Source: JOPF133 sp052144935 (GTDB lineage: Bacteria > Acidobacteriota > Terriglobia > Bryobacterales > Bryobacteraceae). Taken from it: a stretch of DNA of 50,647 bases. The notes beneath the pieces were generated by a model that had not been told where the DNA came from, did not search any database, and saw nothing but the letters and a program-made list of their open reading frames with translations. Each line of letters begins with the position of its first letter. Within the stretch, counting starts at the first letter, position 1. Below, piece by piece: positions 35,525 to 45,271 of this stretch. The translations under genes were made by a program, and so were the position numbers. Location of the stretch: the NCBI GenBank assembly GCA_052144935.1, contig JBKQPR010000273.1:1-50647 (forward strand). The letters are read 5' to 3'.

Positions 35525-35547
35525 CTTGTCAAATCGGCGCGCTGTAT

Positions 35548-35660
35548 TTCACCGCTGAGACGCGGAGGTAACGGAGGAAGCGCGGAGAAAGGCAAGAGGA
35601 GAATTACGGAGAATTGTTTTCTCCGCGCTTCCTCCGTTGTCTCCGCGTCTCAGCGGTGAA
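35548..35660. repeat. Long intergenic inverted repeat, family A copy 2
   Basis: Opens with TTCACCGCTGAGACGCGGAG and closes with CTCCGCGTCTCAGCGGTGAA, a perfect 20-bp inverted pair; inner arms GCGGAGAAA and TTTTCTCCGCGCTTCCTCC pair further. Same design as 8950-9034. It separates the Nif3 pair from the Vps10 gene. Confidence 0.9.
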
Positions 35661-35751
35661 TTCGACGCCAGCACACGCCAGCACTGGAGATCCCAAGTAA
35701 ACCCACGGTTTGCGCTATGCTATTCGCATCATCCTTCCAGGAGGATTCCCC

Positions 35752-38700
35752 ATGCTACCGTTGACACCGCGGCTCCGCTCCACGATGTTTCTGTTGCTCC
35801 TTTCCACGGCCGCAGTGGCGCAGGTCGATCCCCGGCTTTATGCCGGATTGCAGTGGCGCAACATCGGACCGTTCCGCGGCGGACGCATCACGGCCGTCAG
35901 CGGCGCCGTCTCCCAGCCCGGCGTGTTCTACGCCGCGGCCGCGCTGGGCGGCGTGTGGAAGACGGTCAGCGCGGGCGCCACCTGGTTCAACGTCACCGAT
36001 TCCGTGCCCGAGATTGCCAACGTCACCGCGCTGGAGGTGGCTCCCTCCGATCCCAACGTGGTCTACCTGGGCACCGGTGAGCGCGGGTTGGGCATGTACA
36101 AGAGCAGCGACGCCGGAAAGACGTGGCAGCATATCGGGCTTGCGCAGAACCACGGGATCTCGGCCATCCTGGTGGATCCGCACGATCCGAACCTGGTGCT
36201 GGCCGCTACCCTCGGCGACCTGCGCACGAAGAGCGACCAGCGCGGGGTCTATCGCAGCACCGACGGCGGGCGCGCCTGGACCAAGGTCCTCTACAAGGAT
36301 GACGAGACGGGCGCATTCAGCATCGTGTGGGCTTTCGATAATCCCCAGATCGTTTATGCCACCTTGGGACGGCGCTATGTGGCGCCGGGCGGACGCGGTG
36401 GACGCGGCGGTGGTGGCGCATTCCCCGCGGGGGAACTGTATCGATCGGCCGACCAGGGCTTGACGTGGACGGAGGTGAAGGGGAACGGCATGCCGCAGGT
36501 TGGCTCGGTGGCCGTCGCGCAGCATACCAACTCCGAGCGTCTGTATATGATGGGCCGCGGCGGCCTCTTCCGTTCGGACGATGCCGGCGCCAACTGGACT
36601 CTGGGCACCCACACCCTCTACACCGCCAGCGGCCATATCTATGTGGATTCCAAGCGCCCCGACGTGGTGTATGCCATGGGCACGTGCGCCTACCGCTCGG
36701 AAGACGGCGGCCGTACGCTGGTGGCCTTCAAGGGCGCGCCCGGCGGCGACGATCCCCGCGAGTGGTGGCTCGACCCCATAAATTCCGACCGTATCCTGTA
36801 TGGCGGCGATCAGGGCGCCACGGTCAGCCTCGATGGCGGCCACACCTGGAGTTCCTGGTACAACCAGCCCACCGCGCAGGTGTACAAGATCGGCGTGGAT
36901 AACCGCTTTCCGTATTGGGTCTACGGCTCGCAGCAGGATAGCGGCGTGGTGGGCACCAGCAGCCGCGGCGTGCTCGGCCAAATTACGCCGTTCGACTGGT
37001 TCCCCGTTCCGGGATGGGAGGCCGGCTTCATCGCCCCCGACCCCACCAATCCCAACATCCTCTACACCAACGGTAATTACGGCGACCTGGCGCGGGTCGA
37101 GATCGACACCTGGCAGCAGCAGATTATCAATCCCGCCGTGGGCCACAGCATCTACCGCCGCGCCTCCAGCTCGCCCATCGTATTTTCGCCGCAAGACCCG
37201 CACACCATGTACTGGGCCACGCAATTCGTGATGATGACCAAAGACTCCGGGCGTCACTTCCAGGCCATCAGCCCCGATCTCACCGCGCGCGCCGGGCAGG
37301 AGCCGACGGCCGGTCCGGCTACCGGACGCGGCGGCCCGGCCATCGCCTCGCTGGCCGTCTCCACTACCAAGGCGGGCGTCATGTGGACCGGCAGCAGCAA
37401 CGGTCTGATCTTCGTCACCACGGACGGCGGGGCTCATTGGAAGAATGTGACCCCGGCGGCAATTCCAGCCGGTTCGCTGGTCGGGGTAGAGGCATCCCAC
37501 TTCGATGCCGCCACCGCCTACGCCTCGGTGGACCACAGTAACTCCGGCGACGAACATCCCTATATCTACCGAACCCGCGACTACGGCCAGGGCTGGGAAC
37601 CGATCGTCGACGGCCTGCCCACCGGCGAACCTACCGGCGGCTTCGTGCGCGTGGTCCGCGAAGACACCGTGCGGCGCGGCCTCCTGTTCGGCGGCACCGA
37701 GACCACCGTGCATGTCTCCTTCGACGATGGCGGCCATTGGCAGCCGCTGCGCCTGAACCTGCCGAATACGTCCTATCGCGACTTAGTCGTTCACGGTAAC
37801 GACTTAGTAGCTGGAACTTACGGCCGTTCTTTCTTTGTCCTCGATGACCTCTCGCCGCTGCGCCAGCTCACGCCTGCGTTGGTGTCCCAGTTGACCGCCC
37901 AGGGGCCGTATCTGTTCAAACCCGGCGATGCCATCCGCGTCCGCCAAAACATCAACATGGATACGCCGCTGCCTCCGGAAGTGCCGCACGCGCTGAATCC
38001 GCCCGAAGGCGCGATCCTCGATTACTACCTGGCATCGAAGCCGGCGGGCCATATCAAAATCGAAATCTACGACGCGCAAAACAAGCTGGTCAGGACGCTT
38101 TCCAGCCGGCCCGCCCCACCGTTCGACGAACCGCTGCCGCCCGTGCCCGATTATTGGCTGCGGCCGCCCCACGCACTGACCGTGAACGCAGGGGCCAACC
38201 GCACCAACTGGGACCTGCGCTACGACGATCCGGCGGCGCTCAGTCACAACATCGGCCAGGTGATGGCCGCGGTCTACCATGACACACCCTATACGCCGCG
38301 GGGCGCCGTGGCTCTGCCCGGCGTCTACACCCTCAAGCTCATCGTAGACGGCAAAACCGCCACACAGAAGCTGACCGTGCATGAAGACCCCCGCATCGGC
38401 GAATCGCCGGCCGTGCTGGCCGGTTTGCGCGCGCAGTTCGACCTGGAGCAGAAGAACGCGGCCGGCATGGCGGCCAGCGATGCGGGCTACCACCAGGTCA
38501 GCCAGTTGCGCGCCAGGCTGAAAGAGCTGACGGACCAGTCGCCGCCGGACGCCGTCAAGCAGGCCGTGACCGCGCTCGACTCCAAAATGGCGCCGGTCGA
38601 AGGCCAACTTTCGGCGGCGGTGAGCGGCCCCTATGGCGTGCCCGCCTACACCGGCAACCCCGGATTCACCGGCGTCAACGGCGCTTTCGCGGGGTTGATG

Positions 38701-38940
38701 GTGATTGTGGAGTACGAATCCGACCACGCGCCGGTGGATGCCCAGGTGAAGGCCTTCCATGACTATTGCACCGACCTCGATCGCAACCTGGCGCTGTGGC
38801 GGACACTCAACACGGTGGACGTGCCCGCCCTGAACGAATTGCTGGGCAAGAGTAACTTAAAGCCCTTGACCCCGGCCTCGCCGCCCGCCGACCTGGCCTG
38901 CGGTACGGTCCCGGCCGGCTTTGCGGCGGCGCCGAAATAA
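35752..38940 (+). CDS. Large secreted Vps10/BNR beta-propeller protein
   Basis: A 1062-residue protein with a signal peptide (MLPLTPRLRSTMFLLLLSTA). Residues about 30-680 hold many BNR/Asp-box units (VWKTVSAGATWFNVT; YKSSDAGKTWQHIGL; YRSTDGGRAWTKVL; YRSADQGLTWTEV; FRSDDAGANWTLG; SLDGGHTWSSW; VTTDGGAHWKNV; YRTRDYGQGWEPI; VSFDDGGHWQPL), as in sortilin-Vps10 or xyloglucanase-type propellers. The C-terminal third (VPHALNPPEGAILDYYLASK; NAGANRTNWDLRYDDP; VLPGVYTLKLIVDG-like) resembles an Ig-like module and helices. Such proteins are abundant in Solibacter relatives, with unknown ligand. CAGGAGG precedes ATG 35752. Confidence 0.85.
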   Translation: MLPLTPRLRSTMFLLLLSTAAVAQVDPRLYAGLQWRNIGPFRGGRITAVSGAVSQPGVFYAAAALGGVWKTVSAGATWFNVTDSVPEIANVTALEVAPSDPNVVYLGTGERGLGMYKSSDAGKTWQHIGLAQNHGISAILVDPHDPNLVLAATLGDLRTKSDQRGVYRSTDGGRAWTKVLYKDDETGAFSIVWAFDNPQIVYATLGRRYVAPGGRGGRGGGGAFPAGELYRSADQGLTWTEVKGNGMPQVGSVAVAQHTNSERLYMMGRGGLFRSDDAGANWTLGTHTLYTASGHIYVDSKRPDVVYAMGTCAYRSEDGGRTLVAFKGAPGGDDPREWWLDPINSDRILYGGDQGATVSLDGGHTWSSWYNQPTAQVYKIGVDNRFPYWVYGSQQDSGVVGTSSRGVLGQITPFDWFPVPGWEAGFIAPDPTNPNILYTNGNYGDLARVEIDTWQQQIINPAVGHSIYRRASSSPIVFSPQDPHTMYWATQFVMMTKDSGRHFQAISPDLTARAGQEPTAGPATGRGGPAIASLAVSTTKAGVMWTGSSNGLIFVTTDGGAHWKNVTPAAIPAGSLVGVEASHFDAATAYASVDHSNSGDEHPYIYRTRDYGQGWEPIVDGLPTGEPTGGFVRVVREDTVRRGLLFGGTETTVHVSFDDGGHWQPLRLNLPNTSYRDLVVHGNDLVAGTYGRSFFVLDDLSPLRQLTPALVSQLTAQGPYLFKPGDAIRVRQNINMDTPLPPEVPHALNPPEGAILDYYLASKPAGHIKIEIYDAQNKLVRTLSSRPAPPFDEPLPPVPDYWLRPPHALTVNAGANRTNWDLRYDDPAALSHNIGQVMAAVYHDTPYTPRGAVALPGVYTLKLIVDGKTATQKLTVHEDPRIGESPAVLAGLRAQFDLEQKNAAGMAASDAGYHQVSQLRARLKELTDQSPPDAVKQAVTALDSKMAPVEGQLSAAVSGPYGVPAYTGNPGFTGVNGAFAGLMVIVEYESDHAPVDAQVKAFHDYCTDLDRNLALWRTLNTVDVPALNELLGKSNLKPLTPASPPADLACGTVPAGFAAAPK

Positions 38941-39279
38941 TCGGCGGGGCGGCGTCTGCGTCCGTCGTGGTCCGGGCCGCGAATGGTGGGTCAGGCAATT
39001 CGCCTGCCCAGATCCGCCAAGGGCAGGCATCGCCAACACCACCTACGTTGCCGGCACCAGCACTCTGCATTAATTGTGGGGCGGGCAATCCTGCCCGCAG
39101 CGGCCTTTCAGGCGGCTGTTCGGGCCACCGGCCAATCGCGAGATTTTGGTCCATCTTGGAATTTGCGATTGGACCGGTTAAAGGCCCGCAACGCGGCCGA
39201 ACCGCAACCAAAGCGCCGGCGCTTCGCACCGGTGGCAAGCGAATCGCCTGCCACACCGGGCGCATTCCTGAAACGGCGG
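38941..39279. repeat. Intergenic region with three family B hairpins
   Basis: Between the Vps10 and BNR genes (convergent) lie three short palindromes: CAGGC...GCCTG at 38992-39007, GCGGGCA/TGCCCGC at 39081-39098, and an imperfect GGTGGCA...TGCCACACC at 39231-39257. No open frame with family features. Confidence 0.75.
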
Positions 39280-41799
39280 CTATGAATGCGTCAACTGTAT
39301 CGAAACGCCGCCGGTGACAATCTTGCCGTCCTTGCGTTCCGCGATGCGCACCGTTGCATTCTCGGGCACGGATCCCGGCGCCGTGAAGTAAAGCGTCAGC
39401 TTGCGCATTTCGCCCGCGGCCACGCTGAATCCCACGGTGGAGATAGGCTCCAGGAGTTGCCAGGTGGTTCCGCGCTTTCCTGCTTCCATGCCCGTGGCGG
39501 GCGGCACGGGCGCCAGAACCGGAACGGGCTTAGGCTTCTCGGGGCAATAGGCCCGCCAAACCGTCCCGGGAGTCGTGATGATTTCCCCCGCTACGCATTT
39601 GCCTACGCGGACAATCACGCGGCACGTCCCGGTGAACACGATCTCACCCGGCTCGCACGGGCAGGGCTCCGCTGTGCCTCCGCCACTTACAACTACGGTG
39701 CCCGGAAGAGTCAGGGTTTCCATGCGCAAGGTCATGGGAACGGAAGCCAGCGCGCGGCCCTTGTCTACAATCACTTCGATGAACCGCGCTTTGTTGTCCC
39801 ACACACTCCCCACGGTAAAGGGCAGCTCGACCCTGGTCGCGCGGCCCTTTTTCACCGATACGTAGGTCAAGTTGCGCTGGCACGCGTTATTGTTGCCATA
39901 GACGAAGGAGCCATGGGGACAAGCGGCGGCGGGATCCGCGGGAATATCCGCTCCATAAGTACCGCCCGCTGAATCGTCGTTGCCGCAACGAACTTCACCC
40001 AGGAGGCACGGATGCCAGGTCCCTTCCACGGGAACCTGGGCCGCCGGCCACACCACCGGGCCAAGGATCACGGTCGAACCGTTCGGAATGGACAGCGGCG
40101 CGCTTTCCCCTAAGTACAGATGGTTATTGCGCAGCGCCGCGGTGTTCCAGTCGTCGCGATACCAGTCTTGCGGATACCAGAATTCGGCGTGCGGCAAACC
40201 GAGCAGCGACGGGTAGTTGCCCACCGTCACCGCCAGCGTAGCGGCGGGCGTATCGTTCGGTCCGCGGTTGGTGGCCCTGCCGTAGACGTAGAGGTCCATG
40301 CCATTGCGGATCAGGCCCTGATCGGCGAAAGTGGTGTCGCCATCCGGTTGGTGCCGCACCACAATATCCGGCGACTCCCAGAACACCGCATCGGGTGAAG
40401 GCACGTTGCCCGCGTCGCCCGGGCCGTCTCGCATGTACAGGTCGGCGGGATCCACCGAGACGCGCGCAATGAACATCTCCTGGATGCCCGTTCGTGTGTC
40501 GGTCCAGAAGGGGAAAAACCCCAGCGAGCTGGCCGCCAATCCGAAGTAATCGCCGATAAACGTGACCGATGGGTTCGCATCGGCATTGGGAGCGTCCACG
40601 GTAGGACTCCAGGCCTGGTCCGTAACGGTCACCCGGTGTGTAAAGGTAGCGCCGTTATCCGTGGAAACGGCCAGGATCACGTTGATGAGGTTGAAGGTAA
40701 ACTCTCCCTCCCCGATCGCGCCGTATTCGTAAAAGACGCAGCCAAGCTGGCCTGCCGGAGTAGTGGCAATCTGGGGATGGAAATCCTGCATGCCTTGACC
40801 CGACGCTACCGCGCCCGTGAGCAGCGGCTGTCCTGATGCCGGACCGCTCCAACTGCTTCCCAGATTCGCCGAATGCCGATAGTAAATGCGTGCGTCCCCT
40901 TCACGGGCATCCGCCCACACTACCGTGAGATTGGTTCCGCTGGTCGAACCCGTCCCAAAGGTGATGATTCGAAACGTGGCGCCGGGAAAGGTGGGCCACC
41001 CGTGCGGCGCCGGGAACACGTTCAGGTTGGTGATTCCACTGGCCACCGTAATGGGGGAGGAAAAAGTGGCCCCGCCGTCGGTGGATGTTACCATCAGTAT
41101 GGTGCTATCCCCAGGCGCCCACACGATGATCACGGTCCCATCGGCGGCCACCGTGATCTCCGGAGAGAAGGAATTGTATATGCCTGGAATGGGCGCCCCG
41201 GCAGGTTGATCGACGCCTCCGATGGCGATGCCCTTCCAGGATGTTCCGTGATTGGTCGTGCGCGCGAACAGCATGTTGCCCGTGCCGGAAGTGTCGTCCC
41301 ATGCGGCGTAAACATTCCCTTTGAAGAGGCTGCTCGCTCCGGTGTCCGCCCACACCGCCTGTTTATCGTCCGCGATGCTCGAATGGATCAATACCGGCGT
41401 GGCCCACGTGCGGCCTCCATCAGTCGATTTATAGACGCTGATTCCGATGGTTTGGCCGGCGTTGGGACCGGTCTCCCCGCGCCAGGGCAGTGCCACGATG
41501 TAGGCGTTTCCTAAGTCGTCAAACGCAACTGCCGGGTCTGTCGTGCTGGGATAGACCGTCCCATTGGTGTCCGTTAAGGGCAGGATGGTCTCGGTCCACG
41601 TTTGTCCAGCGTCGAAGGTAGCGTACGCGGCCAGGGAGAAAGCGTAACTGGTAATGTTTGTAAATCGTTTTGACGAGCCCACCATATTGTAGGGGTTGAG
41701 CGGATTCACCGCTAAATCGGACTCGCTGCGGGCATTCTCCGGATTCGAGTCGCAGGTCACGCGGCGGTTGGCTCGCGGGCCGTGAATCACTGTAGACAT
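39280..41799 (-). CDS. BNR-repeat (sialidase-like) protein without signal peptide
   Basis: An 839-residue protein. After MSTVIHGPRANRRVTCDSNP there is a six-blade-like propeller with Asp-box units (ATFDAGQTWTETI; YKSTDGGRTWATPV; RTTNHGTSWKGI; TSTDGGATFSSPI; RHSANLGSSWSGP; VSTDNGATFTHRV). Then comes a beta-sandwich region (VWPAAQVPVEGTWHPCLLGE) and a Cys/Pro-rich stretch (CPCEPGEIVFTGTCRVIVR, CPEKPKPVPVLAPVPP). The start at 41799 is set by GGAGGAG 6 bp upstream; a longer frame upstream is not supported. Exo-alpha-sialidase activity is only a fold inference; catalytic arginine triad not located. Confidence 0.72.
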   Translation of the reverse strand: MSTVIHGPRANRRVTCDSNPENARSESDLAVNPLNPYNMVGSSKRFTNITSYAFSLAAYATFDAGQTWTETILPLTDTNGTVYPSTTDPAVAFDDLGNAYIVALPWRGETGPNAGQTIGISVYKSTDGGRTWATPVLIHSSIADDKQAVWADTGASSLFKGNVYAAWDDTSGTGNMLFARTTNHGTSWKGIAIGGVDQPAGAPIPGIYNSFSPEITVAADGTVIIVWAPGDSTILMVTSTDGGATFSSPITVASGITNLNVFPAPHGWPTFPGATFRIITFGTGSTSGTNLTVVWADAREGDARIYYRHSANLGSSWSGPASGQPLLTGAVASGQGMQDFHPQIATTPAGQLGCVFYEYGAIGEGEFTFNLINVILAVSTDNGATFTHRVTVTDQAWSPTVDAPNADANPSVTFIGDYFGLAASSLGFFPFWTDTRTGIQEMFIARVSVDPADLYMRDGPGDAGNVPSPDAVFWESPDIVVRHQPDGDTTFADQGLIRNGMDLYVYGRATNRGPNDTPAATLAVTVGNYPSLLGLPHAEFWYPQDWYRDDWNTAALRNNHLYLGESAPLSIPNGSTVILGPVVWPAAQVPVEGTWHPCLLGEVRCGNDDSAGGTYGADIPADPAAACPHGSFVYGNNNACQRNLTYVSVKKGRATRVELPFTVGSVWDNKARFIEVIVDKGRALASVPMTLRMETLTLPGTVVVSGGGTAEPCPCEPGEIVFTGTCRVIVRVGKCVAGEIITTPGTVWRAYCPEKPKPVPVLAPVPPATGMEAGKRGTTWQLLEPISTVGFSVAAGEMRKLTLYFTAPGSVPENATVRIAERKDGKIVTGGVSIQLTHS

Positions 41800-42203
41800 A
41801 GTTCTCCTCCGTTTTCTCTTGGTTGATTTCTTCACTAGCGTGTCTCTTGACGGCGTGATTGTACACCCAACCGTCAAAGTGGGAGCGTTTCTTTTCGCAC
41901 CTTATCCATCCGTCTCCCATCAGGCCGGTCATCGTAACTGTGGTGAAACGCCCATATCCGCGATGTCATCGGAGTTCAGGCTGTATGGTGAGTAGTGTGC
42001 TGAGTTAGAAATCCGTTTCATAGCTCAGCGCTTGTGTAGTAGAAGAGCCTCAACTGTTCTTCGGTGGGGCAGGCGATTCGCCTGCCAACCGGTGCGAAGC
42101 ACGGCTTGCGGTTGGGCCTCTGCTGCTTGTCTTATGACACAATCTTCGAACTCAGTCTGTATGATAAGACACTGTGCTTGCGCGCAATCCCGGCTGCGCC
42201 CCG
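41800..42203. other. Intergenic stretch with a family B hairpin
   Basis: About 400 bp between the BNR and permease genes. GGCAGGCG ATT CGCCTGCC (42068-42086) is a perfect family B hairpin. Two related strings, TCAGGCTGTATGGTGAG (about 41977-41993) and TCAGTCTGTATGATAAG (about 42152-42168), form a loose direct repeat 175 bp apart. No gene seen. Confidence 0.6.
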
Positions 42204-44861
42204 TTAGTCCTGCCGCAGCGCCATCAGCGGGTCGATGGCCGTCACCTGGCGCGCGGGGACGAAGCAGGCCACCGCGGCCACCATCAGGAATAGCAGCAGG
42301 ACTCCCGCAAACGTCGGCAGATCGGTCGGGCTGGTCCCGTAGAGCAAGCTCGCCAGCAGATTGGTCAGCGCCGCCGCTCCGGCCAGTCCCAGCGCGGCGC
42401 CGCCAATCGCCAGTGTGAGGCCTTGCCGCACCACCATTCCCACGATCGCGCCGCGCCGCGCGCCCAGCGCCATCCGTACTCCAATCTCGCGGGTTCGCTG
42501 GCTCACCGCCAGCGCCATCACCGCCGCCAGACCGCTGGCGCTGATCAGCACCGCCAGGCCGGCAAAGATGCCCAGAAGAAACGTCATCACGCGCGGCGAG
42601 GCCAGGGATTCGTACTCGGCGCGCTCCACCGTGTCGACCTGATCGATGGCCACCAGCGGGTCGAGTTCATGGACCGCCGCGCGCACCATAGGCGCCACGG
42701 CTTTCGGATCCGCCGCGGTGCGCACCACCAACCGGTTCACCATCCCGGTCCGCAGCGCCCCATAGATCTCGTCGAGCACCGGTTGGTTCAGGCCGTACTC
42801 CTTCACGTCGCCTGCGATTCCGGCAATCTCCGCCCAGTGCTCTCCGTCGTCGAAGCTGAGGCGTTTGCCGAGGGGATCCTCCCCGGGGAAGCGGTGGCGC
42901 GCCATCGCCTGGTTGATGATGACGACTAGCGGAGCGTCGCTCTCATCGTCGTGCGCCGTGAAGCTTCTGCCTTTCACGATGGGTTGGCGGATGGTCTCGA
43001 AATACCCGGCGCTCACGATGGTGATGTCGGTGTTCGGCCTGGCTTCTCCATTGGCCAGCGGTCTGCCCTGGATGAGGTACGCGTTGGACCCTGGACCGTT
43101 GACGATCCCCACCGGATTAAATGGGAAGTTGGATGCCATCGCGAAGGACTCCACGCCGCCGACGGTCTTCATCTTGGCCAGGACCTTGTCCAGGAAAATG
43201 CGCGACGTAGCCATAGTGTATGGCGGGAAGCCGGGGCTGATACGCATCGTCAGCAGCCGGTCCGGAGCGAAGCCGGGAGTCACCTGTTGCAGCTTCGCGA
43301 AGCTGCGGATCATCAGCCCGGCGCCCGCCAGCAGCACCACCGACACCGCCACTTGCGCCACCACCAGCGCGGAGCGCAGAAACTGGCGGCCGCGGCTGGC
43401 GGTGGTCCGCGCGCCCGCCTGCTGGAATGCCTGGCTGAGCCAGCGGCCGGTGGCGAGCGCGGGCGCCAGTCCGAAAAGGATGCCCGTCGCGACCGAAACC
43501 AGCAGGGTGAAAAGGAGCACGGGCGCATCGATCCTCACCTCGGCCGCGCGCGTGGTGAAGCGCTCCGCAAACCGGCTGAGCAGCGCCAGGGCGGCGGGAG
43601 CCACCGCCAGCCCCAGCACGCCTCCGGAAACGGATAGCAGCAGGCTTTCGGTGAGCAGTTGCCGCAGCAGCCTCAGCCTGCTCGCGCCCAACGCGGCGCG
43701 CATGGCCAGCTCCCGCTCCAGCTTGAGCAGCCGCGCCAGCATCAGGTTGGCGACATTGGCGCAGGCGATCAGCAGCACGAAGCCGGCCACGCCCAGCAGC
43801 ACCAGAAACATGGTGCGGGCGCGCCGCGTCAGGTCGTCCCGCAAAGGCGCCACGCCGATGCTGTAGCCATCGGCCTTGGGATACGCGTCGGGGTTGGCGT
43901 TCACCATATTGCCGGCCACCACCGACAAATCGGCCTGCGCCTGGGCCAGCGTGACGCCCGGTTTGAGCCGCCCGAACGCCGTCATCATAGCCGCCTTTCG
44001 ATTGGCGATGAACTTCGCGCTGGAACGGTATGGGCATTGCGAGGTCGGCATGTAGACGTCGCTCTCCGAGGGGTATTGCGGAATGGGCGGGAGCACGCCG
44101 ATGACGGTATGCGGCCGGTTGTTCATCTGGAAGACCTTGCCCACAATGCTGGGGTCGCCGCTCTGGTGGCTCTGCCAATACTTGTGGCTGAGGACCAGGA
44201 CGGCGGGCGCGCCGTGGTCTTCATCGGCCGCTACGAAGGTGCGGCCCAGGATCGGCTTGACCCCCAGCACCTCGAAGAAATTGGCCGAGACCACCGCGGT
44301 CTCCACGCGCTCGGCGGTGTCCTTGCCCATCAGCAGGAAGTTCATGGTGTGGTGCTCCACCACTCCCTGCAGCGTGTGGGTCTGCTGGCGATAGTCCACG
44401 ATCTCCTTCACCGAGAAGGGCACGTCGAGCTGGTGCGCCTTACTGTGGTCCTGATGCAGCACCACCAGTTGCTCGCCCTGCATATACGGCAGGGGCCGCA
44501 GCAACACGCCGTACACCAGGCTGAAGATGGCGGTGTTGGCGCCGATTCCCAGCGCCAGCGTAAGGATGGCGGCCAGCGAGAAACCGGGGTTCTTGCGCAG
44601 CACGCGCACGCCGTAGCGCACGTCCTGCCACAGCGCTTCCACGATCCGGCCGAGGCGGACATCGCGGCAATCGTCCTTGAGCGACTCCCGTCCGCCCACC
44701 GCGATCACGGCCTGCCGGCGCGCTTCGGCGGGCGTCATGCCGCGGGCGATGTTCTGCTCGGTCAGTCGATCCATGTGGTAGCGTAGCTCGGTGTCGAGAT
44801 CGCGCTCCACCTTCTGGCGGTAGAACAGGAATCGAAAAATCGAAATCAGCTTGCGGGCCAT
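42204..44861 (-). CDS. MacB-like ABC transporter permease, acidobacterial type
   Basis: An 885-residue permease without an ATPase domain. An N-terminal cytoplasmic helix bundle (MARKLISIFRFLFYRQKVER, DLDTELRYHMDRLTEQNIAR, GMTPAEARRQAVIAVGG) precedes the MacB periplasmic core and two FtsX domains: TM1 near FSLAAILTLALGIGANTAIF, a first FtsX block near VLLGVAGFVLLIACANVANL, and a last near GIFAGLAVLISASGLAAVMA, with TREIGVRMALGARR and the C-terminal VPARQVTAIDPLMALRQD. Two FtsX-type halves in one chain and a PadR gene alongside are usual for acidobacterial permeases; cargo is unknown and no ATPase gene lies nearby. AGGAGA sits 7 bp before the ATG. Confidence 0.88.
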   Translation of the reverse strand: MARKLISIFRFLFYRQKVERDLDTELRYHMDRLTEQNIARGMTPAEARRQAVIAVGGRESLKDDCRDVRLGRIVEALWQDVRYGVRVLRKNPGFSLAAILTLALGIGANTAIFSLVYGVLLRPLPYMQGEQLVVLHQDHSKAHQLDVPFSVKEIVDYRQQTHTLQGVVEHHTMNFLLMGKDTAERVETAVVSANFFEVLGVKPILGRTFVAADEDHGAPAVLVLSHKYWQSHQSGDPSIVGKVFQMNNRPHTVIGVLPPIPQYPSESDVYMPTSQCPYRSSAKFIANRKAAMMTAFGRLKPGVTLAQAQADLSVVAGNMVNANPDAYPKADGYSIGVAPLRDDLTRRARTMFLVLLGVAGFVLLIACANVANLMLARLLKLERELAMRAALGASRLRLLRQLLTESLLLSVSGGVLGLAVAPAALALLSRFAERFTTRAAEVRIDAPVLLFTLLVSVATGILFGLAPALATGRWLSQAFQQAGARTTASRGRQFLRSALVVAQVAVSVVLLAGAGLMIRSFAKLQQVTPGFAPDRLLTMRISPGFPPYTMATSRIFLDKVLAKMKTVGGVESFAMASNFPFNPVGIVNGPGSNAYLIQGRPLANGEARPNTDITIVSAGYFETIRQPIVKGRSFTAHDDESDAPLVVIINQAMARHRFPGEDPLGKRLSFDDGEHWAEIAGIAGDVKEYGLNQPVLDEIYGALRTGMVNRLVVRTAADPKAVAPMVRAAVHELDPLVAIDQVDTVERAEYESLASPRVMTFLLGIFAGLAVLISASGLAAVMALAVSQRTREIGVRMALGARRGAIVGMVVRQGLTLAIGGAALGLAGAAALTNLLASLLYGTSPTDLPTFAGVLLLFLMVAAVACFVPARQVTAIDPLMALRQD

Positions 44862-44873
44862 GCGGGTCTCCTA

Positions 44874-44943
44874 TACGCCGTGATTTACGCGCCGTGATTT
44901 ATACGCCCTGATTTATACGCCCTGATTTATACGCCGTGATTTA
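44874..44943 (-). repeat. Five 14-bp tandem repeats between padR and the permease
   Basis: Five consecutive 14-bp units, tacgccgtgattta, at 44874, 44888, 44902, 44916 and 44930 with one or two mismatches (tacgccctgattta twice). The PadR stop codon lies in the last unit, and the permease ribosome-binding site follows the first. All copies therefore lie in the intercistronic mRNA. Confidence 0.93.
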
Positions 44944-45270
44944 TACCCCAACGATGCGGGCCACCGCCCCGGAGAGGCGCAGCCAGTTTTCCTTCTCTTC
45001 CGCCAGTTGCTTGCGGCCGTGACGGGTAAGCTCGTAATACTTGGCCTGGCGGTTGTTCTCCGAGTTCTTCCAGGTGGCCGCGATCCACCCCTGCTCCTCC
45101 AGGCGATGCAGGGCCGGATAGAGCGATCCCTGGTTGACTTGCAACACATCGTCCGACACCTGCTGGATGCGCTGCGTGATGCCCCAGCCGTGCATCGGCT
45201 CCAGCTCCAGAGTTTTCAAGATGAGCAGGTCGAGCGTGCCCTGCAATAGATCGCTCTTGGGTTTCGGCAT
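44941..45270 (-). CDS. PadR family transcriptional regulator
   Basis: A 109-residue repressor: MPKPKSDLLQGTLDLLILKT, LELEPMHGWGITQRIQQVSD, VLQVNQGSLYPALHRLEEQG, and WKNSENNRQAKYYELTRHGR, the full PadR winged helix with wing and recognition helix. The pair PadR-permease is stereotyped in acidobacteria. Its ATG is one base after the rhodanese stop, and a matching inverted repeat overlaps the operon promoter at 46194-46230, so self-repression of the whole operon is likely. Confidence 0.92.
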   Translation of the reverse strand: MPKPKSDLLQGTLDLLILKTLELEPMHGWGITQRIQQVSDDVLQVNQGSLYPALHRLEEQGWIAATWKNSENNRQAKYYELTRHGRKQLAEEKENWLRLSGAVARIVGV

Positions 45271-45271
45271 G

